A stretch of DNA of 64,000 nucleotides from Sphingobacterium paludis (GCF_004364125.1 NZ_SNZV01000003.1:433991-497990), one strand, 5' to 3'; positions 34,640-44,409 are shown, counted from the first letter of the stretch. The notes: generated from the letters alone by a model not told the origin. A program made the numbers and translations.

Positions 34640-36031
34640 TTAGTGAGTAATTTTAGAGACTTCTGTCAGATCGACATTATTTACTTTTTCGGATACAAAA
34701 GATTGGCGAAAATAGGGATTGTCGATCCTTTTACTTTTTGTTCCCACTCCTGTTCGTCGTTCAGCAGACATTCCCAAAGTATGCCTTAGCAACTTTTCCC
34801 TCGGATCTCCCAGCTCATACATTTTTTCATCAAACTCATCTAAGAAGATGTCGGGAGAAAGCCCTTTGCTGTAGCCCCCAAGACCCTTATGGTTGCCCAA
34901 TTTGAATACTACAGGATGGATTGCTATATTTTTGTCAAGACTGGATCGCGAATTTATTGTGAGGATACCTAAATCCTTTCCATATGTATTGCTTCCGACA
35001 GTAATCAATTCCATGTAGGGTCGGACACAGTTTATAAATGCTTCGCTTGAAGATGCTGTTGATATGCCGGTTAGAACATAGATTCGCCCCAAATTTAGCC
35101 TTACTCGTTGCAGATTATCTGTAGGAATGGCTGAGATTTCTTTTCCGAGACATTCGCGTAATGTAAGTACTTTAGTGCCGATTTTCTGATTGCCACTGAT
35201 CTGTAGGAATGGATTGTCGAGTGATATATCCGAAGTGAGATATGCCAACAATGCCATCGTGGCCAAATCTCCTCCAGTATTATACCGAAGATCTAGGATA
35301 AGCTCATCGATCGCTTGATCTTTAAACGTTCTTGTCGTTTCAATCAATTTCTCAATATATGCTTTTTGAAATTGTCCTATAAAAACATAGCCGATCCTGT
35401 TTGCTTTGTGAACAAAGACCTTAGGCATCCGGATGGGGTTGTCAAAGGTATGACCGGGCGATAATTCATAATTTTTATTTTCAGAAAGAATACCGTCGTT
35501 AAGAGTACATTCGGTCAGCAGGAGTTTTGCTCTTGACAAAACGTTGTTTACGTAGTCATCCGATAGAGATTTTGTTAAGCTCTGCCCATTTATTTTGCTA
35601 AACAGCATCCCTCGCTTTATACCAGAATCATGTGCTGCACCAACTTCGGCGACATAATTTACGACTCCGAGTATTCCGAATTCTTTTTTTACGATAGTGA
35701 AGCGAAAGCCGAATGAATCATTGAAACTTCTGGAATCAGTAGGGTTGTCGAGATCTTCATAATAGGAATATTTATCACTCTTGCTGAGCAAACTGTTGAA
35801 AAACAGCTGATCATCTTTGGCTGAGAAGTTAGGACTTATTTCATCTTTCCAAAGATAGTAAGTATTCATACTATCCAATATCCATGACTTGGTAGAGTTC
35901 GCAAAGTTCAGCTTTGTGTCTTTTTTGCAGGCAAGTGTAGAAAGAAAGACTAGTACGAAGCCAAATAGGTTTCCAATCAATTTCAACCCGTAAAAGGGGA
36001 GATTTGCAGTTGTAGGAGTTTGCGCAGACAT
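34640..36031 (-). CDS. S41-family (C-terminal processing type) peptidase, lipoprotein
   Basis: 463 residues; signal with GFVLVFLSTLACKKD (lipobox Cys near residue 35; a start a few codons further in is possible). A cap region is WILDSMNTYYLWKDEISP, followed by a PDZ-like region (GILGVVNYVAEVGAAHDSGIKRG). The S41 core has ELILDLRYNTGGDL, VLTGISTASSSEAFINCVRP with the catalytic Ser, and TYGKDLG with the general-base Lys. It is an envelope Ser/Lys protease, related to lipoprotein S41 peptidases common in Bacteroidota. It is first gene of a minus-strand set with an SR-rich lipoprotein and a barrel, which may be its substrates or partners (inference). Confidence 0.85.
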   Translation of the reverse strand: MSAQTPTTANLPFYGLKLIGNLFGFVLVFLSTLACKKDTKLNFANSTKSWILDSMNTYYLWKDEISPNFSAKDDQLFFNSLLSKSDKYSYYEDLDNPTDSRSFNDSFGFRFTIVKKEFGILGVVNYVAEVGAAHDSGIKRGMLFSKINGQSLTKSLSDDYVNNVLSRAKLLLTECTLNDGILSENKNYELSPGHTFDNPIRMPKVFVHKANRIGYVFIGQFQKAYIEKLIETTRTFKDQAIDELILDLRYNTGGDLATMALLAYLTSDISLDNPFLQISGNQKIGTKVLTLRECLGKEISAIPTDNLQRVRLNLGRIYVLTGISTASSSEAFINCVRPYMELITVGSNTYGKDLGILTINSRSSLDKNIAIHPVVFKLGNHKGLGGYSKGLSPDIFLDEFDEKMYELGDPREKLLRHTLGMSAERRTGVGTKSKRIDNPYFRQSFVSEKVNNVDLTEVSKITH

Positions 36032-36632
36032 GAGGAGGCGTTTGTCGTGTTAGTTTTTAATTAATATATCGGCAATAAAAGTTTAAACGAAAATTGCTTT
36101 TATTATGCTGCTAATCAATTGGTGCAAATGCGCGGCAGAAACGAAGCTTGCTTTTGGACACTATTACCATTTATACCTGATTACTCGCAATTTACGCTTA
36201 GTTACCTGTCAATTGTCTGTGATGCATAGCATGTAGCATTTGCAGGTTAATTGTTGGGGACAATCAAAAATATATTATTTATCTCTTTTTGCAAATTAAT
36301 TTTTCTTTCGAAAGCTTAAAATTAACCTTAGCGAGGTTAAACAATCGATTGTTCTATTTTCTGCTTGTCTGAAATCATGTACACGCCTTTCATTGTCACG
36401 ATCGAATGCTTAAATTTTTTGTGCTTCATGCTTTTGTCGAATTGACTAGCTGCAGCAATGTCGTCAAGATACGCTTGATGGTTGTATACATTGCTATTGT
36501 GTTTGTATGTTCGCTTTCGTACATGGGGTGTTCGTTAATGAACAGTTGTTGTTTTTTTAATCGCCTGATTTTCTGGCAGATGCGAATAGGCATTGTAATT
36601 GGTTAAGCGTTATAGTACCCAATCGTATTCTT
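36032..36632. other. Intergenic, about 600 bp, no convincing gene
   Basis: An AT-rich stretch between divergent genes. One plus-strand frame (36406-36606, 66 codons) is hydrophobic and Cys-rich but lacks the features of a real protein. Promoters for the S41 operon (minus) and for the metalloprotease-like gene (plus) are expected here, but I see no clear -33/-7 pair. Confidence 0.5.
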
Positions 36633-38283
36633 ATGAAAAGCAAAATTATCTTGTGTATTGTACTTGCTGCATTATGCTTATCTACCGGTCTGTACGGTCG
36701 TGCACACGAGCAACCGATTTACCAGCAGCCCGTTGTGGAAGTAGAAGGTGTTAGATTTACCATTGATCCGCGCATTGAGTTGTTTCACACCTTGGAAGTG
36801 CTGCAAGGAATACCTCTTGTTAACTTTGTTGAAATAGAGTACAAACAGCATATCTTAAGCTATTTTAAAACGTACAAAAATCTGGCGATTTTTGATTACC
36901 TATCTAAAAACCCGATGTATGGTGGCATATTCAGCACGATTGATGGGCCTATTTGGTTTTTACTACACCTCACGGAAGACCTTGAGTGGAGAGACGATAT
37001 TCCAGATTTTGAAACTTTCGACCCTAAAGTGGATTCCTTGCGGTTGCTCATGCAAGACTTCGTTGCGGAAACTAAATATGAAGACTTTTTCAATGCCCAA
37101 CGAGCTTTTTACGATATCTCCCCTATCGAGTTTACTTTATAACCTCACACCCTTTAATGAAAAGCAGCGATTGGTGCAATATTGTACAGACAGCGCCGGA
37201 GATGATTTGCAGTTCAATGTGATTATCAACTTTTTGGGCTGGGGCAATTTCGGCCCTCGTATCCAATCGAACGAAACCTACGAGATGTATGCGGTACTTG
37301 CCCCATCCGAAAGCGCTATAAAAATCCCCACGTTCGACATTGGTAGCTTATACAAACTGCTGTGGCATGAGTTTGCTCATTCTTTTGCCAATCCCGCCAT
37401 TGAGGCGTACGAAGATGAATTTAGCGCACTAAGCCATTTGTGGCCTGCAGTAAAGGAATCGATGAAATCGCAAGCCTATGGGTCTTGGGAATCGGTAATC
37501 AAAGAACAACTGACGGAGTCTATTGCTTGTCGGATGGCGGTATCAAGATTTGGCGAGGATGTAGCCGATTTAAATTATGTGCGGTATCAGAAAGGGAGAG
37601 ACTGGATGTATATCACGCCGATTATGACATCATTAAAAAAATACGAACAGAATAGAGAGAAGTATCCAACGCTGAAAAGCTTTATGCCTGAATTGCTGGC
37701 GGATTTAAAAAGAATAAAAGATAAGGATATCGAAGCCTGGGCGAATGAAGCCAAGAAAATCAGAACGCCGGCCGCCAATTCCATCCCCATCATTGATGAC
37801 ATTTATGAACAAGATAGCGTGTTATTTATCGTGTCTAGCCAGGAAACAGATTTAGTAGCTGATCGGCGTCTGAAGGAATTCATCATATCAATTCGAGATC
37901 GGCTATTTCAGAACGCTCAAATTGTTGCCGATACCACCGCGCTCGATATGGATTTGTCTACGTATCATCTATCCGTTTGGGGAACACCGGCGGGAAATCT
38001 GTTTTTGCAAAAATATTTAAGGGAGATTCCTGTGTTGATAAAGGAAGACAAGGTTGTTGCCGAGAATGAATATCTCGGCACAGGTTACGGAATGTTAATA
38101 AGTTGGGTCAATCCGCTCAATGAAAAAAATACAATGGCCATTTACACCGCGCAAGATCCACAAAGCTTAGTGGACTTCAATCGCATTATGCATGGGGCGG
38201 GGAACTACCATATCTTCAACAACTTCATCAGCCTAAAAGTGGGAGAATTCAAAAAAATGGGCGGTGTATGGTTGGCTAAGTAG
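36633..38283 (+). pseudogene. DUF4932-like metalloprotease with a single frameshift
   Basis: The gene starts at 36633 with a signal peptide (MKSKIILCIVLAALCLSTGL) and reads in frame to about 37110, then continues in the +1 frame as SLLYNLTPFNEKQRLVQY to 38283. Both halves are clearly coding. The second half holds LLWHEFAHSFANPAIE, a zinc HExxH-like motif, and ends KKMGGVWLAK. About 550 codons in all. The switch falls near a run of five T at about 37106-37111; in the first frame a TAA follows at 37140. Either one base was gained or lost in the genome or it is a sequencing error in the homopolymer. The family is recognised loosely. Confidence 0.75.
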
Positions 38284-38524
38284 CCGGAATACTAGATGTT
38301 TGTTCTTTGGACGAAGAAAATGACTCCATCACACCGTCGTTCCTTGAGCTGCTGACAGGCGGTTGTGTGTTTGTAAATGGATCTTTCCAGAAATGCAGGT
38401 TATTAATCCACCTCCATTTTTTTGTCCCTTTCCGTATTTTGAACACAAGATTGTCCGTTTTGGAAACAGAAGATGCCTGCGCTTGGCGCAAATTTGCAGT
38501 ATTGATTTTTTAAACGAATGACAT

Positions 38525-39331
38525 ATGCAAAAGACGATTTTTATTACTGGCGCTTCTTCTGGATTAGGAAAGACAACCGCCACATTATTTCAAAGTAGAG
38601 GATGGAAGGTGATTGCTACCATGCGCAATCCGGAAAAAGAAACGGAACTGAACCAATTGGAAAACGTAACATTGCTGGCACTTGATGTCACTAATCCGCA
38701 GCAAATTAATGACGTGGTAGGACAGGTGACGCAAGATCACGAAGTAGATGTGGTTTTTAACAATGCAGGTTACGGTTTGATGGGTGCTTTAGAGGCCATT
38801 AGTGATGAAAGATTAGTGCGCCAGATAGATACCAATCTTTTAGGGGTAATACGAGTCACCAAAGCGTTTTTACCATACTTCAGAGCGCGTAAAGGCGGAT
38901 TGTTTATCACCACGACATCGATTGGCGGATTAATCGGTTTTCCGTTAGGTTCCTCTTATCATGCAACGAAATGGGCGTTGGAAGGCTGGACAGAAAGCAT
39001 GGCTTTCGAATTGACGAGGCTCAATATTGGTATCAAAACCGTTGCGCCGGGGGGCATTTTTACAGACTTTGGCGGAAGATCCATTGATATGAATAGCCAC
39101 CCCGCTTATGCCGGCATCGAAGAAAAACTATGGGCGAGTTTTGAGGAAATGATGAAGACAGCGTCGACCCCAGAGCAAATTGCCGAAGTGGTTTACGAAG
39201 CGGCAACAGATGGTAAAAAGCAATTGCGCTATATAGCCGGGCAAGATGCTAACGTTTTTGTGGAACGTCATCAAAAGATTGGCCGCGAAGCTAACCATAA
39301 AGAGGTGGGAAAAGCTTTTTTAGGCGAATAA
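38525..39331 (+). CDS. SDR-family oxidoreductase
   Basis: 268 residues, classical short-chain dehydrogenase: TGASSGLGKTTATLFQSRGW (cofactor loop), NNAGYG, TTTSIGG with the catalytic Ser, YHATKWALEGW (YxxxK) and VAPGGIFTDF. The arginine after the loop region (MRNPEK) suggests NADP. The substrate is unknown; such enzymes are often near AraC regulators in Bacteroidota. An AraC-type gene follows 65 bp downstream on the same strand. Confidence 0.92.
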   Translation: MQKTIFITGASSGLGKTTATLFQSRGWKVIATMRNPEKETELNQLENVTLLALDVTNPQQINDVVGQVTQDHEVDVVFNNAGYGLMGALEAISDERLVRQIDTNLLGVIRVTKAFLPYFRARKGGLFITTTSIGGLIGFPLGSSYHATKWALEGWTESMAFELTRLNIGIKTVAPGGIFTDFGGRSIDMNSHPAYAGIEEKLWASFEEMMKTASTPEQIAEVVYEAATDGKKQLRYIAGQDANVFVERHQKIGREANHKEVGKAFLGE

Positions 39332-39396
39332 TAGCCAGAGGGCAACTGCTTAACGATAGTAGTTGCCTTTTTGTACATTAGTAGTTTTATACGGTT

Positions 39397-40308
39397 ATGC
39401 ACATTATCCGATCTATATCCGAATTTCACCGGCTCTTAGGGCTTCGGGAGCCGCTACATCCTCTTATCAGCATCATCGATGTAACAGAATTAAAGTTGCA
39501 GGAAAATGCTATCTGGGATCAGTTTACGGTAGATTTCTACAGTATTTCTATCAAAAAGAACATTCAAGCTAAAGTTCGCTATGGCAGACAACACTATGAT
39601 TTTGATAAAGGGGTGATGAATTATTTTTCACCGAAGCAGATACAATCTTTCGATATGGAAACCACGCAGCAATTTATACAAGAATGTGGACAGGGATGGA
39701 TGTTGCTGTTGCATCCGGACTTTTTGGCCGGCCATCCGCTGGCGCAGGAAATCAGAAATTATGGGTTTTTCTCGTACGCGGTAAACGAAGCCTTGCATCT
39801 TTCTGAAAAAGAAGAAGCGGGAATACTAGATATTTTTAAGAAAATTGAAGCCGAATGCACGCATATCGATCGCCATACACAACCCATTATACTATCAAAA
39901 ATTGGCGAGCTTTTACATTATAGCAACCGCTTTTACGAACGACAGTTTATCACCCGTAAGACGAGGAACCACGATTTGCTTAGTGACCTAGAGGCCTTAC
40001 TCAACAATTACTTCGACCGAGAAGAACCGCTTAAAAAAGGACTACCCTCCGTCGAATTTATCGCGCGGCAGCTAAACCTTTCCACGCATTACCTCAGCGA
40101 TATGCTGCGATCATACACCGGCCTAAATGCGCAGCAGCATATTCACGAAAAAGTGATTGAAAAAGCCAAAGAATATCTTCTTGCTGGCGATTTTTCTGTC
40201 GCCGAAATAGCCTATAAACTCGGCTTTGAATATCCACAATCCTTCAACAAATTATTTCGCAAAAAGACCGCCATGACACCTTTGAAATTTAGAAGCTCGT
40301 TGAATTAA
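39397..40308 (+). CDS. AraC-family transcriptional regulator
   Basis: 303 residues. The N-terminal ligand-sensing part has QFTVDFYSISIKKN and GWMLLLHPDFLAGHPLA, a pattern of Bacteroidota AraC regulators. The C-terminal double helix-turn-helix is seen in VEFIARQLNLSTHYLSDMLR and SVAEIAYKLGFEYPQSFNKLFRKKTAMTP. It probably controls the SDR gene upstream, whose transcript it may share. Confidence 0.92.
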   Translation: MHIIRSISEFHRLLGLREPLHPLISIIDVTELKLQENAIWDQFTVDFYSISIKKNIQAKVRYGRQHYDFDKGVMNYFSPKQIQSFDMETTQQFIQECGQGWMLLLHPDFLAGHPLAQEIRNYGFFSYAVNEALHLSEKEEAGILDIFKKIEAECTHIDRHTQPIILSKIGELLHYSNRFYERQFITRKTRNHDLLSDLEALLNNYFDREEPLKKGLPSVEFIARQLNLSTHYLSDMLRSYTGLNAQQHIHEKVIEKAKEYLLAGDFSVAEIAYKLGFEYPQSFNKLFRKKTAMTPLKFRSSLN

Positions 40309-40437
40309 AAGTATACTACACCCTACCGAACAACAAAAACAACAAAGTCTGCATGGCTGCAGACTTTATAACTAAACTAAACTAAACAATGCAATGTCTC
40401 GCGACGTGGCGATATTGAAACAAAAATTTTTATGCTA

Positions 40438-40863
40438 TTAGGGGTAGGTTGTTACTACCTTGCTTACTTTCCAGCTATCTTGTTCCTGATTTAAGGTGAT
40501 GTAATCCACACGTGTGAAGTTTTCAAAGACCATGGTCGCTTTGGCCATGCAAGTTTTTCCAGTTTGATCGAGGATCTCATAGCTAGTCTTACAGTCAAAG
40601 TTTACGCCGTTGTGTGCTTTTAAGAAGGCGATGTATTCGCCCTTGTTAAATGTGTCGTCGTTTGCACTGTTGCTGTACTGAAAATCATCCGCAAAAAGGA
40701 ATTTGTTCAGCTCGATGCTGCCAAGGGTGGTTGCTTCCAGGTAGGTGCCTATAACCTTTGCAGATTCAACGTTCTTTAACGGATTGTTTTTCTCTGCTGC
40801 GAAAGAAGAGAATGAGCTGATCATGATGATGGCTGCTGCGATGGTTGTTAATGTCTTTTTCAT
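40438..40863 (-). CDS. NTF2-like / lumazine-binding-type secreted protein, copy 1
   Basis: 141 residues. The signal peptide MKKTLTTIAAAIIMISSFSSFAA is cleaved near residue 23. The mature part has IGTYLEATTLGSIELNKFLFADDFQYSNSANDD and KATMVFENFTRVDYITLNQEQDSWKV, fitting the NTF2-like 'putative lumazine-binding' proteins of Bacteroidota. The role is unknown. A near-identical copy at 58800-59225 differs at two visible residues (Ile/Thr in KGEY(I/T)AF and Asn/Lys in KAH(N/K)GV), with all else conserved, so both are probably functional. Confidence 0.85.
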   Translation of the reverse strand: MKKTLTTIAAAIIMISSFSSFAAEKNNPLKNVESAKVIGTYLEATTLGSIELNKFLFADDFQYSNSANDDTFNKGEYIAFLKAHNGVNFDCKTSYEILDQTGKTCMAKATMVFENFTRVDYITLNQEQDSWKVSKVVTTYP

Positions 40864-41300
40864 GGTTGTGCTATTTTTAATGTCTTTTAATATGTTATGT
40901 TATTATTTCCTATTTGATACCTCAAAATTACAGTGCTGATGCCTGCTGCTGAATACCTTTTAGATGGATTGCAGCTGTTTCTCGGTAAATGCGGAGCTTT
41001 GGTCGGTGAAATCTTTACCGATGTGCTTAACCACACCACGGATCGCTTGCCATCGGTAAAGAAGGATGCAACAGCTTTGCCAGAAAACGTAAGTGATGGA
41101 TAGTGAGGGCATTATGTTTTCGAGCGTTATTTTAGCTGTTCGATAACGAACAACAACATGTTCAGCATTGGACAAAAGGAAGAGTGGGATGCACCAATAA
41201 CAGATTTTGGCACCATTTAAAAAACCAAAATGCTGAATTCAGCGCGGAGATATATTGATCATGTTTGCCATATGCGGATATCCCCTTAATCTGGTATTAA

Positions 41301-41337
41301 CAAAAAAATCCTGAAGCGGGGAGCTTCAGGATTTTTT
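41301..41337. terminator. Strong hairpin terminator in duplicated segment, copy 1
   Basis: AAATCCTGAAGC (41305-41316), loop GGGGA, GCTTCAGGATTT (41322-41333), with A and T runs on the two sides. It is active in principle in both directions. It is followed on the plus strand by ACTAACTAACCAATTATTAA and an ATG. Confidence 0.85.
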
Positions 41338-41366
41338 TACTAACTAACCAATTATTAACCTAAATT

Positions 41367-41477
41367 ATGAATACTTGTAAGCTTTCAAATCATATGCCAA
41401 AGAGATCGTCAAGTATGGATTTAGCATTTTTTAACAGAAATTATGGATTGATGGAAACACGACAGTATGTTTCATAA
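41367..41477 (+). other. Possible 36-codon leader frame after a hairpin
   Basis: ATG at 41367 follows the A/T-rich leader typical of Bacteroidota start sites (ACCTAAATTATG), 30 bp after a terminator-like hairpin. It reads MNTCKLSNHMPKRSS and ends METRQYVS before TAA. In copy 2 the same ATG gives only 16 codons (MNTSIVPNSVPTQQCI). Likely it is the truncated 5' end of a former gene rather than a working peptide. Confidence 0.25.
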
Positions 41478-41483
41478 AGAAAC

Positions 41484-41516
41484 AGACAAAAAAGCAGCCT
41501 GCGCGGGGCAGGCTGC
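41484..41516 (-). terminator. Terminator of the M16 protease gene
   Basis: GCAGCCTGC (41494-41502), loop GCGGG, GCAGGCTGC (41508-41516). On the minus strand it is followed by TTTTTT (41493-41488). It lies about 60 bp past the M16 stop codon, separated by the shared module at 41513-41568. Confidence 0.85.
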
Positions 41517-41568
41517 AACTAAACTAAACAATGAAATGTCTCACGACATGTCGGATATTGAAACAAAA
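41513..41568. repeat. Shared 55-bp gene-end module, third copy
   Basis: AACTAAACTAAACAATG, then AAATGTCTCACGACATGTCG and GATATTGAAACAAAAA. It is nearly the same as 40368-40425 and 58733-58788, the region between stop codon and terminator of both NTF2-like genes. It includes a small inverted repeat ATGTC-N4-GACAT. Its presence after the unrelated M16 gene shows it is not just part of the 1-kb duplication. Confidence 0.75.
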
Positions 41569-41577
41569 ACCTAATTT

Positions 41578-44409
41578 TTATTTTTCAGGGTAAAGCACAA
41601 ATTGAAAGAAATGCTCTTTATTAAGGTATTTCTTGGCAAGAGTCTGTATCTCTTCTTTTTTGATAGCTTTGATCAGCTCTTTCTCCTTAAAGATTCGTGC
41701 GGGCTCTAAACCGTCGACCGAACTGCTAAGCAGGTAGGATAACCAAAACTCGTTATGCTCGAGCTGTTGATCGCTGCTGAGTACCTTCTCGGCGATATAC
41801 TTATCCAGATCCTCTTGGCTCGGGCCATTTTTGACGATCAAGTCAATTTCTTCCAGCGTGGCGTTCGTCAACTTCTCGACCAGCTCGGGCGAGGTCGTGA
41901 ATGAAATATTCATGCTGAAGCGTTTGCGTGGATTCTTGGCCAGCGATGGCGATACGCTGATGGAGTAGATACCTCCTTCTTTTTCGCGAAGGCGTTCTGT
42001 TAGCTTGATAGTAAGGCAGCTCGACAGCGCATCCATCAAGAGGTTATTGTACTCGCTGTAGTCTGGGTAGGCGCTTAAATAGGCCATCGCTACAGTAGAC
42101 TTGTCTTCGTGGCCTTTATGGATAGACGCAATTATTGCTTTTTCTGACGGGTAAACGCCGTTATCTGCAAATTTCTCTTTCCTCCCCGTGCTTGGAAGTG
42201 TAGCCAAGTATTGGGTGAGTAGCGGATCCAGTTGCTCACGATCGATATTTCCCACAATAACAAAGGTGAAATCGGATGCGTCAGCAAAGCGATCCTGAAA
42301 AATTTCTAATGAACGTGCCAGGTCTATCTGATCGATCTTGGCAACTGTAGGCCCAGTTTTTCGTGGATCGTTGCCGTAAAGCAGCGTCGCAATGCTATCG
42401 GTAAATACAGCATTCGCTTGCAGATGCCTGTTTTTAAGCGCTATCTTGGATTTCTCTAAGTTTGCTTCGTTAAATGATTTGTCCAATCGTGTTGCCGTGA
42501 AATAACCATAGATAAGCTCGAAGGTGGTTTTTAAGTCTTCTTTGCTACCATATGCTTTGATGCCCTCGCCGATTTCATTAATAAACGGGCTTGCCGATGC
42601 ATTTTTACCATTGAGGTAGCGCGACAACTGTAGTGAGCTAAATGGTCCTAAACCGCTGTTGACCACAATGCTTGTCGCATTGACGGCCGATTGGTAGTCT
42701 GCCGAAGGGTAAAGTGAATAACCTCCGGGGCTGAAGGAGGTGATCTGAATTTCATTGTTTTTCAGTGTCGTGGGCTTCAAGATAACCTTCGCGCCATTGC
42801 TAAGCACAAGCGTCTCTGTACCGACCTTTTCGTCCTTGCTCTCGCTCACAATCGTGCCCGGCTGTGGTAAAGAAGAAAGCAGCGCGGTTTCTGCAACCTC
42901 CTCGTTGTAGGGAGCTACCGGCTGTTGCAGGGCTTCGCTCAGCCAAGCGTTTATCGTTTCTTCCTGTGGCACTTCTTTGCTGGCCTGAGGGTGTACCAGT
43001 ATCATGTCGCGGTTGCTGGTCGCCTGAAAATCTCCTTGGTAGGCCATCAGGTCCTGCAAGGTGATTTCATTGACCGCCTTCAATAATACCGGCTGTAAAA
43101 ATTCGAACGATGGAGCAGGTTCATTTTTGAGATAATGCGCCAAGATCTCGTCCATAAAAGCTTTAGACGGTGTTTTGTCGTATTCTTTAAGGCCCTGCTG
43201 CAGCATGGTTCGATAGTCTGCCTTGATGCGTTCCAACTCCGTATTCGTAAAGCCATATTCCTTTATCTGTTTTAACGTAGCGTAAACGGCACGGATGCTA
43301 GACTGTAGGCTGTCTGGCTTCGGCATGATCTGTATGCCGTTGGTTTCGAGGTTTGCGAGTAATGCACCATTGCTCAACGAGGCAGCAAGGAAAGGTGTTT
43401 TCGCCTCACGTGTTTGCTCGCCCAAACGTGTATTGGTGAGCTGGATAAAAAGGCTCTTGGCCAGTGAAGTTTTGTAATCCGCTAAACGTTCGGTCTTTTT
43501 TGCCTGCTGCTTGTACAGAATCTGGAACGACGTCTGCGTCACCTCTTCATCGGTAAATGCCAAAAACTGGTTTTTGCCGCTTAAGGGGATGTTATATTTT
43601 TTAGATTTCGGTGCGTTTTTCGGATTCTTCAAGGTCGAAAACTGCGCGATGATTTCCTGCTCGATTTTCGCGGGATCGATGTCGCCAACAACGATTAGTG
43701 CCTGAAGCTCGGGGCGGTACCAGTCTTTGTGAAACTTCCGGATTTCGCTGTACTTGAAGTTTTTCAATACCTCTTCAGTACCGATTGGCATACGATAAGC
43801 ATAGCGCGAGTGGTTGGTCAGCAAGGGGAACGTTTTTTCCTGCATGCGGTGGGAAAGTCCGCCGCGCTGTCTTTTCTCTTCGAGTATGACACCACGCTCC
43901 TGATCGATCTCCTCGTCTTCCAGGAGCGCACCATCTGCCCAATCGCGCATAATAAGCATGCCCTGTTTGAGCAGCTCGGGGTCTTGGGTAGGTAGGGGAA
44001 GCTGATACACCGTTTCCTCAAAGCCCGTGTAAGCATTCAGGTCGGCACCAAAACGTATGCCCGACTTTTGCAGGTAATCGACCAGTGCATTTTTGGGGAA
44101 GTGTGTTGTGCCGTTAAAATTCATGTGTTCCAAGAAATGGGCTAGTCCCTGCTGCTTATCGGTCTCCTGTATGGAGCCAACTTTGTTGGCCAGATAGAGC
44201 AGTACTCGCTCTTTTGGCTCGGCATTGCGCAGGATAAAATATTGGAATCCGTTCGGCAGTTTGCCCACCTTTACATGTGGGTTCAAAGGAATTTCATCAC
44301 CGTTCAGCGGCTGCGATTGAAGCGTTTCCGCTATGTTGTTGGACAGCGCCGGTTGTGCGGTCATGGTCCATAGCGCCAGTGTTGTTAAAAATAAGGGTCT
44401 AAAGTACAT
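41578..44409 (-). CDS. M16-family zinc peptidase (pitrilysin/PqqL-like), secreted
   Basis: 943 residues. The signal peptide is MYFRPLFLTTLALWTMTAQPAL. The inverted zinc motif HxxEH is seen in GLAHFLEHMNFNGTTHFPK (about residues 90-95), with the third ligand Glu in DQERGVILEEKRQR. Four M16 domains follow in the usual order, the second half beginning near residue 500 and lacking HxxEH. Closest in form to periplasmic PqqL-type peptidases. It is last gene of a minus-strand run; 3 bp separate it from the MutS-like gene. Confidence 0.93.
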   Translation of the reverse strand: MYFRPLFLTTLALWTMTAQPALSNNIAETLQSQPLNGDEIPLNPHVKVGKLPNGFQYFILRNAEPKERVLLYLANKVGSIQETDKQQGLAHFLEHMNFNGTTHFPKNALVDYLQKSGIRFGADLNAYTGFEETVYQLPLPTQDPELLKQGMLIMRDWADGALLEDEEIDQERGVILEEKRQRGGLSHRMQEKTFPLLTNHSRYAYRMPIGTEEVLKNFKYSEIRKFHKDWYRPELQALIVVGDIDPAKIEQEIIAQFSTLKNPKNAPKSKKYNIPLSGKNQFLAFTDEEVTQTSFQILYKQQAKKTERLADYKTSLAKSLFIQLTNTRLGEQTREAKTPFLAASLSNGALLANLETNGIQIMPKPDSLQSSIRAVYATLKQIKEYGFTNTELERIKADYRTMLQQGLKEYDKTPSKAFMDEILAHYLKNEPAPSFEFLQPVLLKAVNEITLQDLMAYQGDFQATSNRDMILVHPQASKEVPQEETINAWLSEALQQPVAPYNEEVAETALLSSLPQPGTIVSESKDEKVGTETLVLSNGAKVILKPTTLKNNEIQITSFSPGGYSLYPSADYQSAVNATSIVVNSGLGPFSSLQLSRYLNGKNASASPFINEIGEGIKAYGSKEDLKTTFELIYGYFTATRLDKSFNEANLEKSKIALKNRHLQANAVFTDSIATLLYGNDPRKTGPTVAKIDQIDLARSLEIFQDRFADASDFTFVIVGNIDREQLDPLLTQYLATLPSTGRKEKFADNGVYPSEKAIIASIHKGHEDKSTVAMAYLSAYPDYSEYNNLLMDALSSCLTIKLTERLREKEGGIYSISVSPSLAKNPRKRFSMNISFTTSPELVEKLTNATLEEIDLIVKNGPSQEDLDKYIAEKVLSSDQQLEHNEFWLSYLLSSSVDGLEPARIFKEKELIKAIKKEEIQTLAKKYLNKEHFFQFVLYPEK

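Larger units (their letters stand above)
40344..41375. repeat. 1.03-kb duplicated segment, copy 1
   Basis: Near-identical in direct orientation to 58711-59735. Differences are scattered substitutions, a 5-bp unit (ACTAA) present one extra time here, and small indels. It contains an inverted repeat at the left edge (AAAGTCTGCA-TGGC-TGCAGACTTT, 40344-40367), the NTF2-like gene on the minus strand, its upstream region and a strong hairpin at the right. The right border is the point where both copies read ATGAATACT and then diverge. Confidence 0.9.
40864..41577. other. Upstream region of the NTF2-like gene and flanks
   Basis: About 700 bp. A 71-codon minus-strand frame (40960-41175) recurs in copy 2 with a few changes but shows no recognisable protein features, and probably is the gene's upstream region. 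Beyond 41300 lie two hairpins (41301-41337, 41484-41516) and a possible short plus-strand frame at 41367-41477. Confidence 0.5.

Noticed and set aside
36406..36606. 66-codon hydrophobic plus-strand frame
   Set aside because: Odd Cys/Met-rich composition with no start context or family pattern; likely chance in AT-rich DNA.
40960..41175. 71-codon minus-strand frame conserved in both duplicated copies
   Set aside because: Conserved only because the whole segment is duplicated; no signal, domain or start context supports a protein.
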